Shown here: in pieces, positions 34,837 through 43,027 of the stretch | Position numbering within the stretch: position 1 is the stretch's first letter | Layout of the letters: the number at the start of each line of letters is the position of its first letter | Source of the DNA: Bog-473 sp963782415 | GTDB taxonomy: Bacteria; Actinomycetota; Acidimicrobiia; Acidimicrobiales; RAAP-2 | Reading direction: 5' to 3' | Assembly: GCA_963782415.1 (NCBI GenBank) | Contig: CAWAJT010000004.1 | Span: 868,001 to 932,000 of the forward strand | Length of the DNA stretch: 64,000 nt | Notes under the pieces: generated by a model | Database searches by the model: none | What the model saw: the letters and a program-made list of their open reading frames with translations, nothing else | What the model was told of the DNA's origin: nothing | Made by a program: the position numbers and the translations under genes

Positions 34837-36567
34837 ATGGCTGAGGGACAGAGAGGGAGTGGTGACGACATGGAGCGGGGTCACCTGGCCCTGCCCTGCG
34901 ACCCGTCACCCATGCCTTTCGGGAAGTACCGCTCGCATGTGCCGTTCGTGCTGCACGATCGCACGTGGGCCGATCGCCAATTCACCAGGGCGCCGCGCTG
35001 GGCCAGCGTGGATCTGCGCGACGGCAACCAGGCTCTGATCGATCCGATGGACTCCGAGCGAAAGCTGGCGTTGTTCCAGACGCTGGTCGATGTGGGGTTC
35101 AAGGAGATCGAGGTGGGGTTCCCCTCGGCTTCGCAGACCGACTTCGACTTCCAGCGTCTCATCATCGACGAGCACCTCATTCCCGACGACGTCGAGGTTC
35201 AGGTCCTGGTGCAGTGCCGACCAGAGCTGATTGAGCGGACCTTCGAATCGCTGGCCGGCGCGCCCCGCGCCATCGTGCACTTCTACAACTCGGTGTCCGA
35301 GTTGCAACGACGCGTCGTGTTCGGCCTCGACAAGGGGGGCATCGTCGACATTGCTGTCAAGGCGGCCGAGCTCTGTAAGAAGTACGAGGCCCAGATGAGC
35401 GATGGGACGACGGTCCGCTACGAATACTCGCCCGAGAGCTTCACCGGGACCGAGCCCGAATTCGCCCTCGAGATCTGCGAGGCCGTGATGGACGTGATCG
35501 ACCCGACGCCCCAGGCGCCGATGATCCTCAACCTTCCGGCCACCGTCGAGATGTACAGCCCTAACGTCTACGCCGACGTGATCGAGTGGTTCGGCCGGAC
35601 CATCAAGAACCGCGAGTCCGTCGTGCTCAGCCTGCACCCGCACAACGACCGGGGCACCGCGGTGGCGGCAGCGGAGCTGGCGGTCCTGGCGGGTGCCGAC
35701 CGGGTGGAGGGCACTCTCTTCGGCAACGGCGAGCGCACCGGCAATGTCGACGTCGTGACGCTGGCCATGAACCTGTTCTCCCAGGGCATCGACCCGGCGC
35801 TGGACTTCGGCGACATTGAGAAGGTGCGCCGCGTCGCCGAGTACGCCACGAGGATGCCGGTCCATCCCCGCCACCCGTACGCGGGCGACCTGGTGTACAC
35901 GGCCTTCTCAGGCTCGCACCAGGACGCGATCAAGAAGGGTATGGCGGCGATCGGGCCCGAGTACCCGGAGTGGGAAGTGCCCTACCTGCCCATCGACCCC
36001 AAGCACACCGGCCGAACCTACGAGGCGATCATTCAGGTGAACAGCCAGTCGGGCAAGGGTGGTGTGGCCTATCTGATGGACACGGACCACGGGCTGGACC
36101 TGCCGCGGCGACTGCAGATCGAATTCTCGAAGCGGGTACAAGAGATCACTGAGGCGAGCGGCACGATCATCCCGTCGGGCAAGATCCGCGACGTCTTCGA
36201 AGAGATTTACCTGCCCGAGGACGCGGGCGTGCGGCTGATCACGAGTGAAGTCTCGACGGGTCGCGGGCACACAAGCGTGACGGCGCAGCTGCTCGTCGAC
36301 GGCCAACACCAGACGGTCCGAGGCCAAGGCAACGGACCGATCGACGCTCTGGTCTCCGCTTTGAAGGCCGACCTCGGTATCGTGTTGGAGGTGAAGGACT
36401 ATTCGGAGCACGCGCTTACCGAGGGTTCGGGTGCGTCCGCGGTGGCGTACGTGGAATGCGTCGGCGCCGACGGCACGACCTGGTGGGGGGTGGGCCGCGA
36501 CTCGTCCATCCTCGACGCATCGCTCGGAGCGGTGGTCTCGGCGGCGAATCGAGCCCGTACCGGGTGA
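34837..36567 (+). CDS. leuA: 2-isopropylmalate synthase (LeuA type 2)
   Basis: The 576-aa first enzyme of leucine synthesis, condensing 2-ketoisovalerate with acetyl-CoA. It has the actinobacterial/fungal type layout: FGKYRSHVPFVLHDRTW, metal and catalytic residues in SVDLRDGNQALIDPM, HPHNDRGTAVAAAELAVLAGADRVEGTLFG (key metal His residues in HPHND), then the subdomains and a C-terminal LeuA allosteric domain ending near DASLGAVVSAANRA. ATG 34837 is the first good start after the attenuator; a later ATG at MERGH (34870) would be possible. Regulation by leader peptide and by leucine feedback is expected. Confidence 0.96.
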   Translation: MAEGQRGSGDDMERGHLALPCDPSPMPFGKYRSHVPFVLHDRTWADRQFTRAPRWASVDLRDGNQALIDPMDSERKLALFQTLVDVGFKEIEVGFPSASQTDFDFQRLIIDEHLIPDDVEVQVLVQCRPELIERTFESLAGAPRAIVHFYNSVSELQRRVVFGLDKGGIVDIAVKAAELCKKYEAQMSDGTTVRYEYSPESFTGTEPEFALEICEAVMDVIDPTPQAPMILNLPATVEMYSPNVYADVIEWFGRTIKNRESVVLSLHPHNDRGTAVAAAELAVLAGADRVEGTLFGNGERTGNVDVVTLAMNLFSQGIDPALDFGDIEKVRRVAEYATRMPVHPRHPYAGDLVYTAFSGSHQDAIKKGMAAIGPEYPEWEVPYLPIDPKHTGRTYEAIIQVNSQSGKGGVAYLMDTDHGLDLPRRLQIEFSKRVQEITEASGTIIPSGKIRDVFEEIYLPEDAGVRLITSEVSTGRGHTSVTAQLLVDGQHQTVRGQGNGPIDALVSALKADLGIVLEVKDYSEHALTEGSGASAVAYVECVGADGTTWWGVGRDSSILDASLGAVVSAANRARTG

Positions 36568-37001
36568 TCCGTCCAGCGGTCGAGGCTGACGTCCCCGAGC
36601 TCGTTGCGATGATCCGCGAGCTGGCCGACTACGAGAACCTCGTGGACCAGGTCGCGGTTACCGAGGACGATCTCGCCCGCACCCTGTTCGGGCCCGACGC
36701 GATGGCTCACGACTGGGTCGTCGAGGACGAATCTGGGGCCCTGGTCGGCCACGCCCTCTGGTACCGGACGTTCTCGACCTTCTTGGGCAAGGCCGGGATC
36801 TGGCTGGAGGACATTTACGTCCGGCCCGATCACCGGCGCCGGGGTCACGCCACCGAGCTTCTCTCCAGGTTGCGTCAGGAGACCACTGGGCGCTTGGAAT
36901 GGGAGGTTCTCGAGTGGAACGTCCCTGCCATGGACTTCTACCAGCGCCTCGGGGCCCGGCCCATGGCCGGATGGACCCGCTACCGCTGGTTCGACGGATG
37001 A
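36564..37001 (+). CDS. GNAT-family N-acetyltransferase (SSAT-like)
   Basis: A 145-aa acetyl-CoA-dependent acetyltransferase starting at GTG 36564, which overlaps the leuA stop (GTGA). The acetyl-CoA loop is RPDHRRRGHA, preceded by the strand GIWLEDIYV; the C-terminal part has WEVLEWNVPAMDFYQRLGA, typical of the spermidine/thialysine acetyltransferase subgroup. FSTFLGKAGIWLED is also characteristic. The acceptor amine is not known. It is probably the second gene of the leuA transcript. Confidence 0.88.
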   Translation: MIRPAVEADVPELVAMIRELADYENLVDQVAVTEDDLARTLFGPDAMAHDWVVEDESGALVGHALWYRTFSTFLGKAGIWLEDIYVRPDHRRRGHATELLSRLRQETTGRLEWEVLEWNVPAMDFYQRLGARPMAGWTRYRWFDG

Positions 37002-37112
37002 CTCCTCCCGGTAATCTCTTAGACAGATAAGAGGAATCTTCCCAAGCTGGTTGACAGATCATCCGTCGAGGCGTCACGCTGGCCCTGGGAAGAGTGCATC
37101 GGAAGGAAGATC

Positions 37113-37532
37113 ATGGGATTCTTCAAGGAAGACCTGCGGGAGCTGGATCTGTTTTCGGACGTGACCCGATCCGAGATGGCAGTCATCGCTAAGCAGTTGA
37201 CCAGACTGAAGGTGAAGGCCGGGCGGGTCCTCGTGCGGGAGGGCGGCTTCGGGAACGAGTTCATGATCATGGTGAGCGGCATGGCCGAGGTGACCCACGA
37301 CGGCCGGAGCATTGCCACCCTCGGTCGGGGCGACCTGGTCGGTGAGATGGCGCTCCTGGAGCCCCATGGCGCCGGGCGGCGGAACGCCACCGTCACTGCG
37401 GTGACCGACGCCGAGATCTACGCCGGCTCGGCGACGGAGTTCCGCCGGATTCTGGAGGCCGCGCCGTCGGTGGCGGAGAAGGTCCGTCAGACGATCGCCT
37501 CGAGGAAGCTCGCCCCGGTGATCGCGGCCTAG
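37113..37532 (+). CDS. Stand-alone cyclic nucleotide-binding domain protein
   Basis: A 139-aa protein that is essentially one cNMP-binding (Crp-like) domain. It starts FFKEDLRELDLFSDVTRSEM, has the beta-roll strands VKAGRVLVREGGFGNEFMIMVSGMAEVT and the phosphate-binding cassette LGRGDLVGEMALLEPHGAGRRNATV, where GEMALL and the Arg residues match the cNMP motif. There is no helix-turn-helix, so it is not a DNA-binding Crp protein. It may sense cAMP and act on a partner. SD GGAAGG precedes ATG 37113. Confidence 0.85.
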   Translation: MGFFKEDLRELDLFSDVTRSEMAVIAKQLTRLKVKAGRVLVREGGFGNEFMIMVSGMAEVTHDGRSIATLGRGDLVGEMALLEPHGAGRRNATVTAVTDAEIYAGSATEFRRILEAAPSVAEKVRQTIASRKLAPVIAA

Positions 37533-37638
37533 CTTCGTCCCGAACGGCGGGTGCCGCGGCCTCGGCGTCCGGCCGCGGGTGGCGATTGTCAGCGGCGGTG
37601 ACAGATTGGTAACCATTCCGACGATCTGATCTGAGTCG

Positions 37639-37961
37639 ATGGAGGAGCCGCAGGCCGACCCGTTCGATGCGCTCGGCGGCCCGACCCGCCGCGAGATCCT
37701 CCGCCTCCTCAGCGCAGGCGACAAGCCGGTCCACGAATCGCTGCCGCGCTCCCGGTCAACCGCCCTGCGCTATCCCGCCATCTGCGTGGGTTGAAGGACG
37801 CCCGCATGGTGGCCGAACGGGCGGAAGGGAACCGCCGGATTTACCACCTGGAGGACGGAGGCGTGCGAGCCGTCCAGGACTACCTCGAGGGCGTGCGGGG
37901 CGAGGCGGCGGCGCGCCTCCGACTCCTGGCGGAGAACACCGCGCCACCCGAGGCGACATGA
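37639..37961 (+). pseudogene. ArsR-family regulator, interrupted by one frame change
   Basis: The ArsR fold is split between two frames. ATG 37639 encodes FDALGGPTRREILRLLSAGDKPVHE. After a shift near 37735 the other frame continues IAAALPVNRPALSRHLRGLKDA, then MVAERAEGNRRIYHLEDGG and a C-terminal helix to TGA 37959. Joined, it is a normal ArsR protein of about 107 aa. Its end overlaps an SRPBCC gene (ATGA), the same pairing as the intact copy at 42.7-43.5 kb. Sequence error or decay cannot be told apart here. Confidence 0.75.
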
Positions 37962-38410
37962 TGACCCCATTGCGGATCAGCTTCGACTCGATTGCCCGCC
38001 CCAGCCCGCATTCGCGGTCTGGACCTCCAAGATCGCGCCCTGGTGGCGCCCGACCACACCGTGAGTCGGGATCCCGAAGCAGTCGTCCTCGAGAGAGTGG
38101 GTCCGGCGGGCGCATTCGCGAGCGAACCGCTGCGGGCGAACGGCACGGATGGGGTGACGCCACTGTCTGGGAGCCGCCACGCCGCCTGGCGTACCTGTGG
38201 CACATCGGCCGCGGACGGGACACGGCCACCGAAGTCGAGATCACCTTCGTGGGGACGGGCACCAACGAGCGCGCACGCACGTCGAGATAGAGCACACCGG
38301 CTGGGAGGTCCTCGGTGACGAGGCCGATATCTGGCGAGAAGAGAACCGTGCGGGTGGGACACGCTCCTGCCACATTTCGTGGCGGTGGAAGCGTGCGGAC
38401 GCGCCCGACC
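37958..38410 (+). pseudogene. SRPBCC/AHSA1-family protein, interrupted by several frame changes
   Basis: ATG 37958 begins MMTPLRISFD. The family sequence then appears in shifting frames: FAVWTSKIAPWW, DHTVSRDPEAVVLERVG, GGRIRERTAAGERHGWGDAT, EPPRRLAYLWHIGRGRDTATEVEI and THVEIEHTGWEVLGDEAD. These blocks in this order are those of AHSA1-like polyketide-cyclase/START proteins of about 150 aa. At least four frame changes are needed. The 3' end is uncertain, and up to 38575 I see no other recognisable gene. Confidence 0.65.
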
Positions 38411-38575
38411 ATCCAGTGGAATGGGTGGTATCGACTGCGCAAGGGCTACCAGGGCCGCGTGGGCGTGTACCTCCCGCCCTTGCTCGAGGAGCTTGGCCTT
38501 GCCGAACCGACGACGAAGCACGCGACAACAGCGTGCGGGCTCCCTGATCGCTCCGACAAGGTGAGAGGAGGACGG

Positions 38576-38870
38576 ATGACAACGACGACAGTGGTCCGCT
38601 ATCGCACGACGCCCGACCTGGCCGACGAGAACGAGCGACTCGTCGGGGAGGTGTTCGCCGAGCTGGCCGAGAGCAAGCCCGACGGGCTGCAGTATGCGAC
38701 GTCCCGGCTCCCCGACGGTGTGAGTTTTCGTGACCGTCGCGGTGTTGGACGGCGACCCACTCGTGTCCTCACTCGCCTTCACCGCATCCAGGCCGACATC
38801 GGGTCGCGCTGCGTCGAGGGTCCGGCACCGGCGGCCGCCACCGCGATCGAACTTCGGACTCTCGCCCTAG
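38576..38870 (+). pseudogene. Conserved hypothetical protein, interrupted by frame changes
   Basis: ATG 38576 follows a good Shine-Dalgarno (GAGAGGAGG). The product starts with TTTTVVRYRTTPDLADENERL and VFAELAESKPDGLQYATSRL. After a shift near 38728 it reads FVTVAVLDGDPLVSSLAFT, then returns to ADIGSRCVEGPAPAAATAI and, after a last shift, ends FGLSP at TAG 38868. Joined, this is a roughly 97-aa protein of a small family that I recognise as common in Actinobacteria and resembling antibiotic-biosynthesis-monooxygenase (dimeric ferredoxin-like) folds. Function unknown. Confidence 0.55.
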
Positions 38871-38974
38871 ATTCGATCTGCTCCGCCGGGCGCCGCCGCG
38901 CCAGAGCCCTTCGTTACCGGCGCCCGAGGTAGTGGAGCCGCTGAGGTCCCCGTGTGCCTGCGCATCCGTTCATC

Positions 38975-39526
38975 TCAGCGCACGAGGCACTCCGCCATCG
39001 TCACTTCGTGGCTGCCATCTCGGTGCTGGGGGAGATGTCGTGAGGAATATGCCTCGGCGTTGGTCCGTACCGACGCACTGTCGACTGCACCCGGCCGGAT
39101 CCTGGCGGGAACGCCGAGCGCCATTGCCCCGGCGGGGACCTCCGTACCGGGAGAGACCACCGCTCCCGCCCCGACGAGCGACGGTGACCGGCAGATCACG
39201 CGTTCGAGGACGACCGCACCTGAACCGATCAGCACGTAGTCCTCCAGCACACAGCCCTCCAGGTGCGCCAGATGGCCGACTACACAATCGGTTCCGATAC
39301 GCGTCTGGTTCACGAGCTGGGTATGGATGACGGCGCCGTCCTGAACGGAGGTGCGGGCCCCTATCACAATGGGCCCGTTGTCGGCGCGAACGATGGTTCC
39401 CGGCCAGATGCTCGCTTCGGCTCCGACGTGGACCTCGCCGATCAGAATGGCCTCAGGATGCACAAAGGCCTCCGGATGGATTTTTGGTCGTTCGTCACCC
39501 AACGCATAGAGAGTCATGGCGATCAT
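38975..39526 (-). CDS. Gamma-carbonic-anhydrase-like left-handed beta-helix protein
   Basis: A 183-aa hexapeptide-repeat protein of the gamma-CA/YrdA family. Repeats run through AFVHPEAILIGEVHVGAEASIWPGTIVRADNGPIVIG; the zinc-site histidines fit positions in IHTQ (about His87), VGHLAHLEGC (about His104 and His107) and the RADNGPI block (an Arg-Asp pair). A stretch of about 35 residues after the helix replaces the usual C-terminal helix. The protein could hydrate CO2, bind acyl-CoA or be inactive. ATG 39526 or 39517 may be the start. Confidence 0.85.
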   Translation of the reverse strand: MIAMTLYALGDERPKIHPEAFVHPEAILIGEVHVGAEASIWPGTIVRADNGPIVIGARTSVQDGAVIHTQLVNQTRIGTDCVVGHLAHLEGCVLEDYVLIGSGAVVLERVICRSPSLVGAGAVVSPGTEVPAGAMALGVPARIRPGAVDSASVRTNAEAYSSRHLPQHRDGSHEVTMAECLVR

Positions 39527-39620
39527 TCAAACAGGGCGACGGCCGTCGGTGGCCGGTTCACCAGACGGTACGGTGCGTGGCACGGAAGACTCCGCGCTGG
39601 CGGAAGATCGGAGAAGGGCG

Positions 39621-40067
39621 ATGACCTCGAAGTCTGATTTCAGTGAGGACGAATGGAGGGAGATCCTGGAGGCGCCGCCCAGTGCCGGAATGATTGTGGT
39701 CACGGCCCAGAAGGGCGGAGCTTTCCGCGAGACCATCGCCATGGCCAAGGCCTACGTCGAGGCCCGGCAACAACACGGCAACAGCGAACTGCTCGATGCC
39801 ATTGTGGCAGCGAAGCCCGAGCGGGATCACACGCGTTATCACTCGTCCGAAGAGCTCAGGAAGCACGGCTTGCAGCTACTGCAGGCCTCTGTCGTTCTAC
39901 TCGAGAAGAAGGCGACACCGGCCGAGGTCGAGGACTATCGCAAATTCATCGTCACCTTGTCGCAGCGCGTCGCCGCGGCGCACCGCGAACATGACCACGA
40001 GGTCAGTGAGGCCGAGCAGGCAGCCATCGATGCCATCACGAAGGCATTGCAGACGAGCCACTCATAG
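39621..40067 (+). CDS. Conserved hypothetical helical protein
   Basis: A 148-aa soluble, mainly helical protein. ATG 39621 follows GGAGAAGGG at good spacing. Readable segments are FSEDEWREILEAPPSAGMIVVTAQKGG (only in part family-like), ETIAMAKAYVEARQQHGNSELLDAIVAA, and a C-terminal helical half with VLLEKKATPAEVEDYRKFIVTLSQRVAAAHREHDHE. The last part is rich in His and Glu. It faintly recalls TerB-like helical proteins, but I do not claim membership. It stands alone between divergent neighbours. Confidence 0.65.
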   Translation: MTSKSDFSEDEWREILEAPPSAGMIVVTAQKGGAFRETIAMAKAYVEARQQHGNSELLDAIVAAKPERDHTRYHSSEELRKHGLQLLQASVVLLEKKATPAEVEDYRKFIVTLSQRVAAAHREHDHEVSEAEQAAIDAITKALQTSHS

Positions 40068-40247
40068 CCGGTGCTATGTGGCAGATCCTGCTCTGCCCTA
40101 TTAGTCCTCAGCTTGGGTCCCTGCCAGAATAGGGTGTCCGTGGGGCCCACGAGCCGGGCTCTGAGCGCAGGGCAGGAGCGCTCTCTACACTGCTCAGTCG
40201 GGGCGCCGATCGGCGCAAACGGCAATCAGGTGGAGGTTGTCCTCACG

Positions 40248-40670
40248 ATGTTCGGTCACGACGGTGGGCAGGATGAGGTCCCTGTCGACGCAGCGCTTGC
40301 GTCGCACCTGGCGGCAGTCGAGGAGGCTGTCTCGGCGTACCTGCGCGATCCATCCGACGGTCTGCGCAATCAACTCCTGCTCGCTCTCGAAGCCCTCGAC
40401 GAGCAGATCAACCAGAGCGACGCCTACGAGAGCAGCGTGGTCGGGTCGGGCGCACTCGGCTTCTCTTCAAAGGGATCGGTCATCGGGGAGACGAGTGCCG
40501 CCTCCGCCGCCGAGGAGATCCCAGAAGCCGAGCTTCAGGCGCAGAGATTGCTGATTCGAGCGGCCAAGCAAGAGGTCACGACACCGAGTCCGGAACATCT
40601 GGCCGCGCTCGGCGCGGCTCAACAGCAGTTGGCTGTACGACGGAGCTCGGCGACCCCACACAGGGGCTAG
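40248..40670 (+). CDS. Hypothetical acidic helical protein
   Basis: A 140-aa protein with ATG 40248 preceded by TGGAGG at 11 nt. It is Ala/Glu/Leu-rich and probably alpha-helical (VPVDAALASHLAAVEEAV, SDGLRNQLLLALEALDEQIN), with a Ser/Gly linker and a second helical part (EAELQAQRLLIRAAKQE). No family recognised, and no signal or membrane helix. The 180 bp upstream hold no gene. Confidence 0.5.
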   Translation: MFGHDGGQDEVPVDAALASHLAAVEEAVSAYLRDPSDGLRNQLLLALEALDEQINQSDAYESSVVGSGALGFSSKGSVIGETSAASAAEEIPEAELQAQRLLIRAAKQEVTTPSPEHLAALGAAQQQLAVRRSSATPHRG

Positions 40671-40747
40671 CCGGCTGTCTCAGGCCCGCGATGACCGCCG
40701 GACGTGCCAGCGCGTGACCACAGGTATTCGCCGCGGGAATCGTGGGT

Positions 40748-40993
40748 ATGGACAAGAGCGTGACGCGGCCCGAAGACGCATTCATGAAGACGGACAACCA
40801 GCCTGCCGGCGAGCCGAACAGGGTGGGGGCGTCAGGTCTCGACCACGACGAAGTCGCGTCGAGAGCAGAAGGACGACCCCCCGAAGAGCGATCGAGCGCG
40901 GATCCGACCGGCCAGGCAGAAGCCATCTTGGAGGATTCGGAAGAGCGCGTCTCCGAGCGCGCCGGGAGTGCGGAGCCTCCACAGTCGAAGTGA
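40748..40993 (+). CDS. Small acidic, probably disordered protein
   Basis: An 81-aa hydrophilic protein rich in Glu, Asp, Pro and Ser, with nearly no hydrophobic core. The segment EGRPPEERSSADPTGQAEAI followed by LEDSEERVSERA recalls a short motif of small actinobacterial proteins. ATG 40748 is used; GTG 40742 adds two residues. The next gene downstream is convergent. Expression is not assured. Confidence 0.45.
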   Translation: MDKSVTRPEDAFMKTDNQPAGEPNRVGASGLDHDEVASRAEGRPPEERSSADPTGQAEAILEDSEERVSERAGSAEPPQSK

Positions 40994-41010
40994 GGCAGCG
41001 CTGTCGAGCA

Positions 41011-41868
41011 TCATGTCGTGCCGATGACGAAGTCCTCCCCGGTCGATGGGCGGAGCCCGTCTGCTCGATTCCCAAAGTAGCGCTCGCCGAGGGTCGACCC
41101 CGCGATGTGCCGCGCGCCAGAGAAGCCCGCTTCTCGGACCATTGCCAGCATCTCTTCGGGGCGGTAGAAGCTAACGAATGGTGTTCCGGAATGCTGTGCC
41201 CCTGCCTTGGACTGGTGGAGTCCAGCGCGATCGGCCTGGTCCAGGAGCTCGGGAGGGAGCAAGAAGGTCATCGCCAGTGTGGAGCCCGCCGCGAGCTCGG
41301 CAAGCTGGCGCAGCGTGTCCATGGTGGCCTCCCTCGTGAGGTACATACTCACGCCGGTGGAGGCGATGACAGCGGGTCGGCTGCTGTCGAAGCCTCCGGC
41401 TGCAAGTGCGCGCCACCACGACCCGCTGACCTCGAAGTCCGCCGGGACGAGATGGAGCCACTCGGGGAGGCTGAATCCGAGCTCGACCAGTCGCTCCCGC
41501 TTCCACGCTTGCGGACCTCCTCGATCAACCTCGAACACGTGCATTCTTGAAGCAACGTCCGGACGTCGCTGCGCGAAGGTGTCGAGGCCTGCACCAAGAA
41601 GCACGTACTGGCCGACCCCTGCGAGAGCCTCCTCGGTGACCACATCCTCAATGAACCGGGCGCGGGAGATGACGGAGGTCCGAAAACCCTGGGTGCTCAC
41701 AGGGTCCATGTCCAGGCGATCACGCCAATCATCGTCGGGAGCGACGAGCTGGAGACCGATCACATCTTCGAGCACGTGCGGGGCGGGGTCGACCAGGACG
41801 TGCAAGGCCCGCCACAGAGCGACCCTCTCCGCCGTGCTCTCGGGCCCCCTCGCCGCCTCTGCTACCAC
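41011..41868 (-). CDS. Class I SAM-dependent methyltransferase, LCMT/TIGR00027-like
   Basis: A 285-aa methyltransferase of the leucine-carboxyl-methyltransferase-like group expanded in mycobacteria. The N-terminal half contains STAERVALWRALHVLVDPAPH and ISRARFIEDVV. The SAM motif is YVLLGAGLDTFAQRRPD, followed by VFEVDRGGPQAWKRERL and the STGVSMYLTREATMDTLRQL block. Substrates of this group are unknown and many act in polyketide or lipid pathways. GTG 41868 has AAGGAGG close by. It is divergent from the second methyltransferase, with 77 bp between starts. Confidence 0.85.
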   Translation of the reverse strand: MVAEAARGPESTAERVALWRALHVLVDPAPHVLEDVIGLQLVAPDDDWRDRLDMDPVSTQGFRTSVISRARFIEDVVTEEALAGVGQYVLLGAGLDTFAQRRPDVASRMHVFEVDRGGPQAWKRERLVELGFSLPEWLHLVPADFEVSGSWWRALAAGGFDSSRPAVIASTGVSMYLTREATMDTLRQLAELAAGSTLAMTFLLPPELLDQADRAGLHQSKAGAQHSGTPFVSFYRPEEMLAMVREAGFSGARHIAGSTLGERYFGNRADGLRPSTGEDFVIGTT

Positions 41869-41945
41869 CGGACCTCCTTGTCGTACCGCCCCGTACGGAG
41901 CGTACGGCGCCAGAGGATGAGGCTGGACTTCGTCATACTGACACC

Positions 41946-42695
41946 GTGGGCGAGCACGGACACGAGCACGGACACGAGCACGGACACGAGCACGGACAGA
42001 TCGACGACGATCTGGTTGGCGAAGAGTCCTGGAACAAGCGATATCGAGTTGCAGAACACATCTGGAGCGGCCGTCCCAATCCGCAGCTCGTGGCCGAGGT
42101 GACCGGGGTGGAACCCGGGCGAGCTCTCGACGCGGGTTGCGGGGAAGGGGCCGACGCCATCTGGCTCTCCCAGCAGGGCTGGAATGTAGTTGCAACCGAC
42201 ATTTCTTCCGTGGCGATCGAACGCGCGACTCGGCACGCAGAGAGCGTGGACCCACAGGTGGGCATCCGTATCGAGTGGCGCAGGGTCGACCTTCTCGTTG
42301 ACCCACCCGAACCCGAGGCGTTCGATCTCGTGTCGGCGCAGTTCATGCAGCTCCCGCCGGAGCCGCGTACGCAGCTCTTCGCTGCTCTCGCCGCATCCAC
42401 GAGAGCGGGCGGGCTCCTGCTGGTCGTCGGCCACCACCCATCGGACATGACGAGCGGTCTGCGGCGCCCGGCAACGCCAGATCGCTTCTATACGGCAGAC
42501 GACATCGCCGGCCTGCTCGACAGCTCGTGGGATGTTGTCGTCAACGAAGCTCGATCCAGGACGGTCACAGCGCCCGATGGCGGCCCTGCCGCGTTTCAGG
42601 ATGCTGTGCTGGTGGCCCGCCGCCGCGGGGAGAACGAGAAGACCAGAAGCTTACGCCCGCTGCCGCACCCCGATCTTGACCTGGCCCCTAAGTAA
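41946..42695 (+). CDS. SAM-dependent methyltransferase with His-rich N-terminal repeat
   Basis: A 249-aa class I methyltransferase of the TehB/UbiE-like type. The SAM-binding motif is ALDAGCGEGADAIWLSQQGW, then VVATDISSVAIERA, then EWRRVDLL and the post-I block. The N-terminus is made of EHGH repeats (residues 2-17) encoded by a 12-bp tandem repeat, giving eight or more histidines able to bind metal. WNKRYRVAEHIWSGRPNP is a typical family start after the repeat. The stop codon TAA lies inside the operator of the next gene. Start is GTG 41946. Confidence 0.88.
   Translation: MGEHGHEHGHEHGHEHGQIDDDLVGEESWNKRYRVAEHIWSGRPNPQLVAEVTGVEPGRALDAGCGEGADAIWLSQQGWNVVATDISSVAIERATRHAESVDPQVGIRIEWRRVDLLVDPPEPEAFDLVSAQFMQLPPEPRTQLFAALAASTRAGGLLLVVGHHPSDMTSGLRRPATPDRFYTADDIAGLLDSSWDVVVNEARSRTVTAPDGGPAAFQDAVLVARRRGENEKTRSLRPLPHPDLDLAPK
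41951..41998 (+). repeat. Four perfect 12-bp tandem repeats coding for His-rich segment
   Basis: CGAGCACGGACA occurs four times in succession in frame, encoding the E-H-G-H repeats of the methyltransferase N-terminus. Identical synonymous codons in all copies indicate recent slippage or expansion, so copy number may vary between strains. Confidence 0.9.
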
Positions 42696-42714
42696 GTTCA
42701 TACTTACGGTAAGT
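42692..42714. promoter_or_regulatory. Palindromic operator of the arsR-SRPBCC operon
   Basis: GTAAGT, four bases, ACTTAC (42692-42707) form a perfect inverted repeat. A third GTAAGT (42709-42714) runs into the GTG start codon of the ArsR gene. The site overlaps the stop of the upstream methyltransferase. Its position is exactly where an autorepressor would block transcription or initiation. Confidence 0.65.
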
Positions 42715-43027
42715 GGTTACTGACCAATCTTTCAACGCCCTCGGGGACCCGACAAGGCGAACGATTTTCGAGCACCTCGGAGAGCGGCCCTTGGCGGTCG
42801 TCGACCTCGCCGCTCTCGTCCCGGTCAGCCGTCCAGCTGTGTCGCAGCACCTCAAGGTGCTCAAAGAGGCGGGTCTCGTGCGGGACAGGCAGGTTGGCAC
42901 CCGGCGGATCTACAGCCTTCATCCCGACGGGATTGTCGAACTGCGCGACTACCTGGACCGTTTCTGGAACACCGCACTGCACTCGTTCAAGAAGCGAGTC
43001 GAGCAGGGCAAGAGGGAGAGTGAATGA
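42713..43027 (+). CDS. ArsR-family transcriptional regulator
   Basis: A 104-aa winged-helix regulator starting at GTG 42713. The fold is clear: FNALGDPTRRTIFEHLGERPLAVVDLA, recognition helix RPAVSQHLKVLKEAGLVRDRQVGTRRIYSLHPDG, and a C-terminal helix ending in FWNTALHSFKKRVE. It belongs to the metal-independent group that partners with SRPBCC genes. Its stop overlaps the next gene (ATGA). It likely represses its own operon through the GTAAGT palindrome. Confidence 0.92.
   Translation: MVTDQSFNALGDPTRRTIFEHLGERPLAVVDLAALVPVSRPAVSQHLKVLKEAGLVRDRQVGTRRIYSLHPDGIVELRDYLDRFWNTALHSFKKRVEQGKRESE

Noticed and set aside
41951..41998. Short CRISPR-like array
   Set aside because: Units are 12 bp, directly adjacent without spacers and in frame within a gene.
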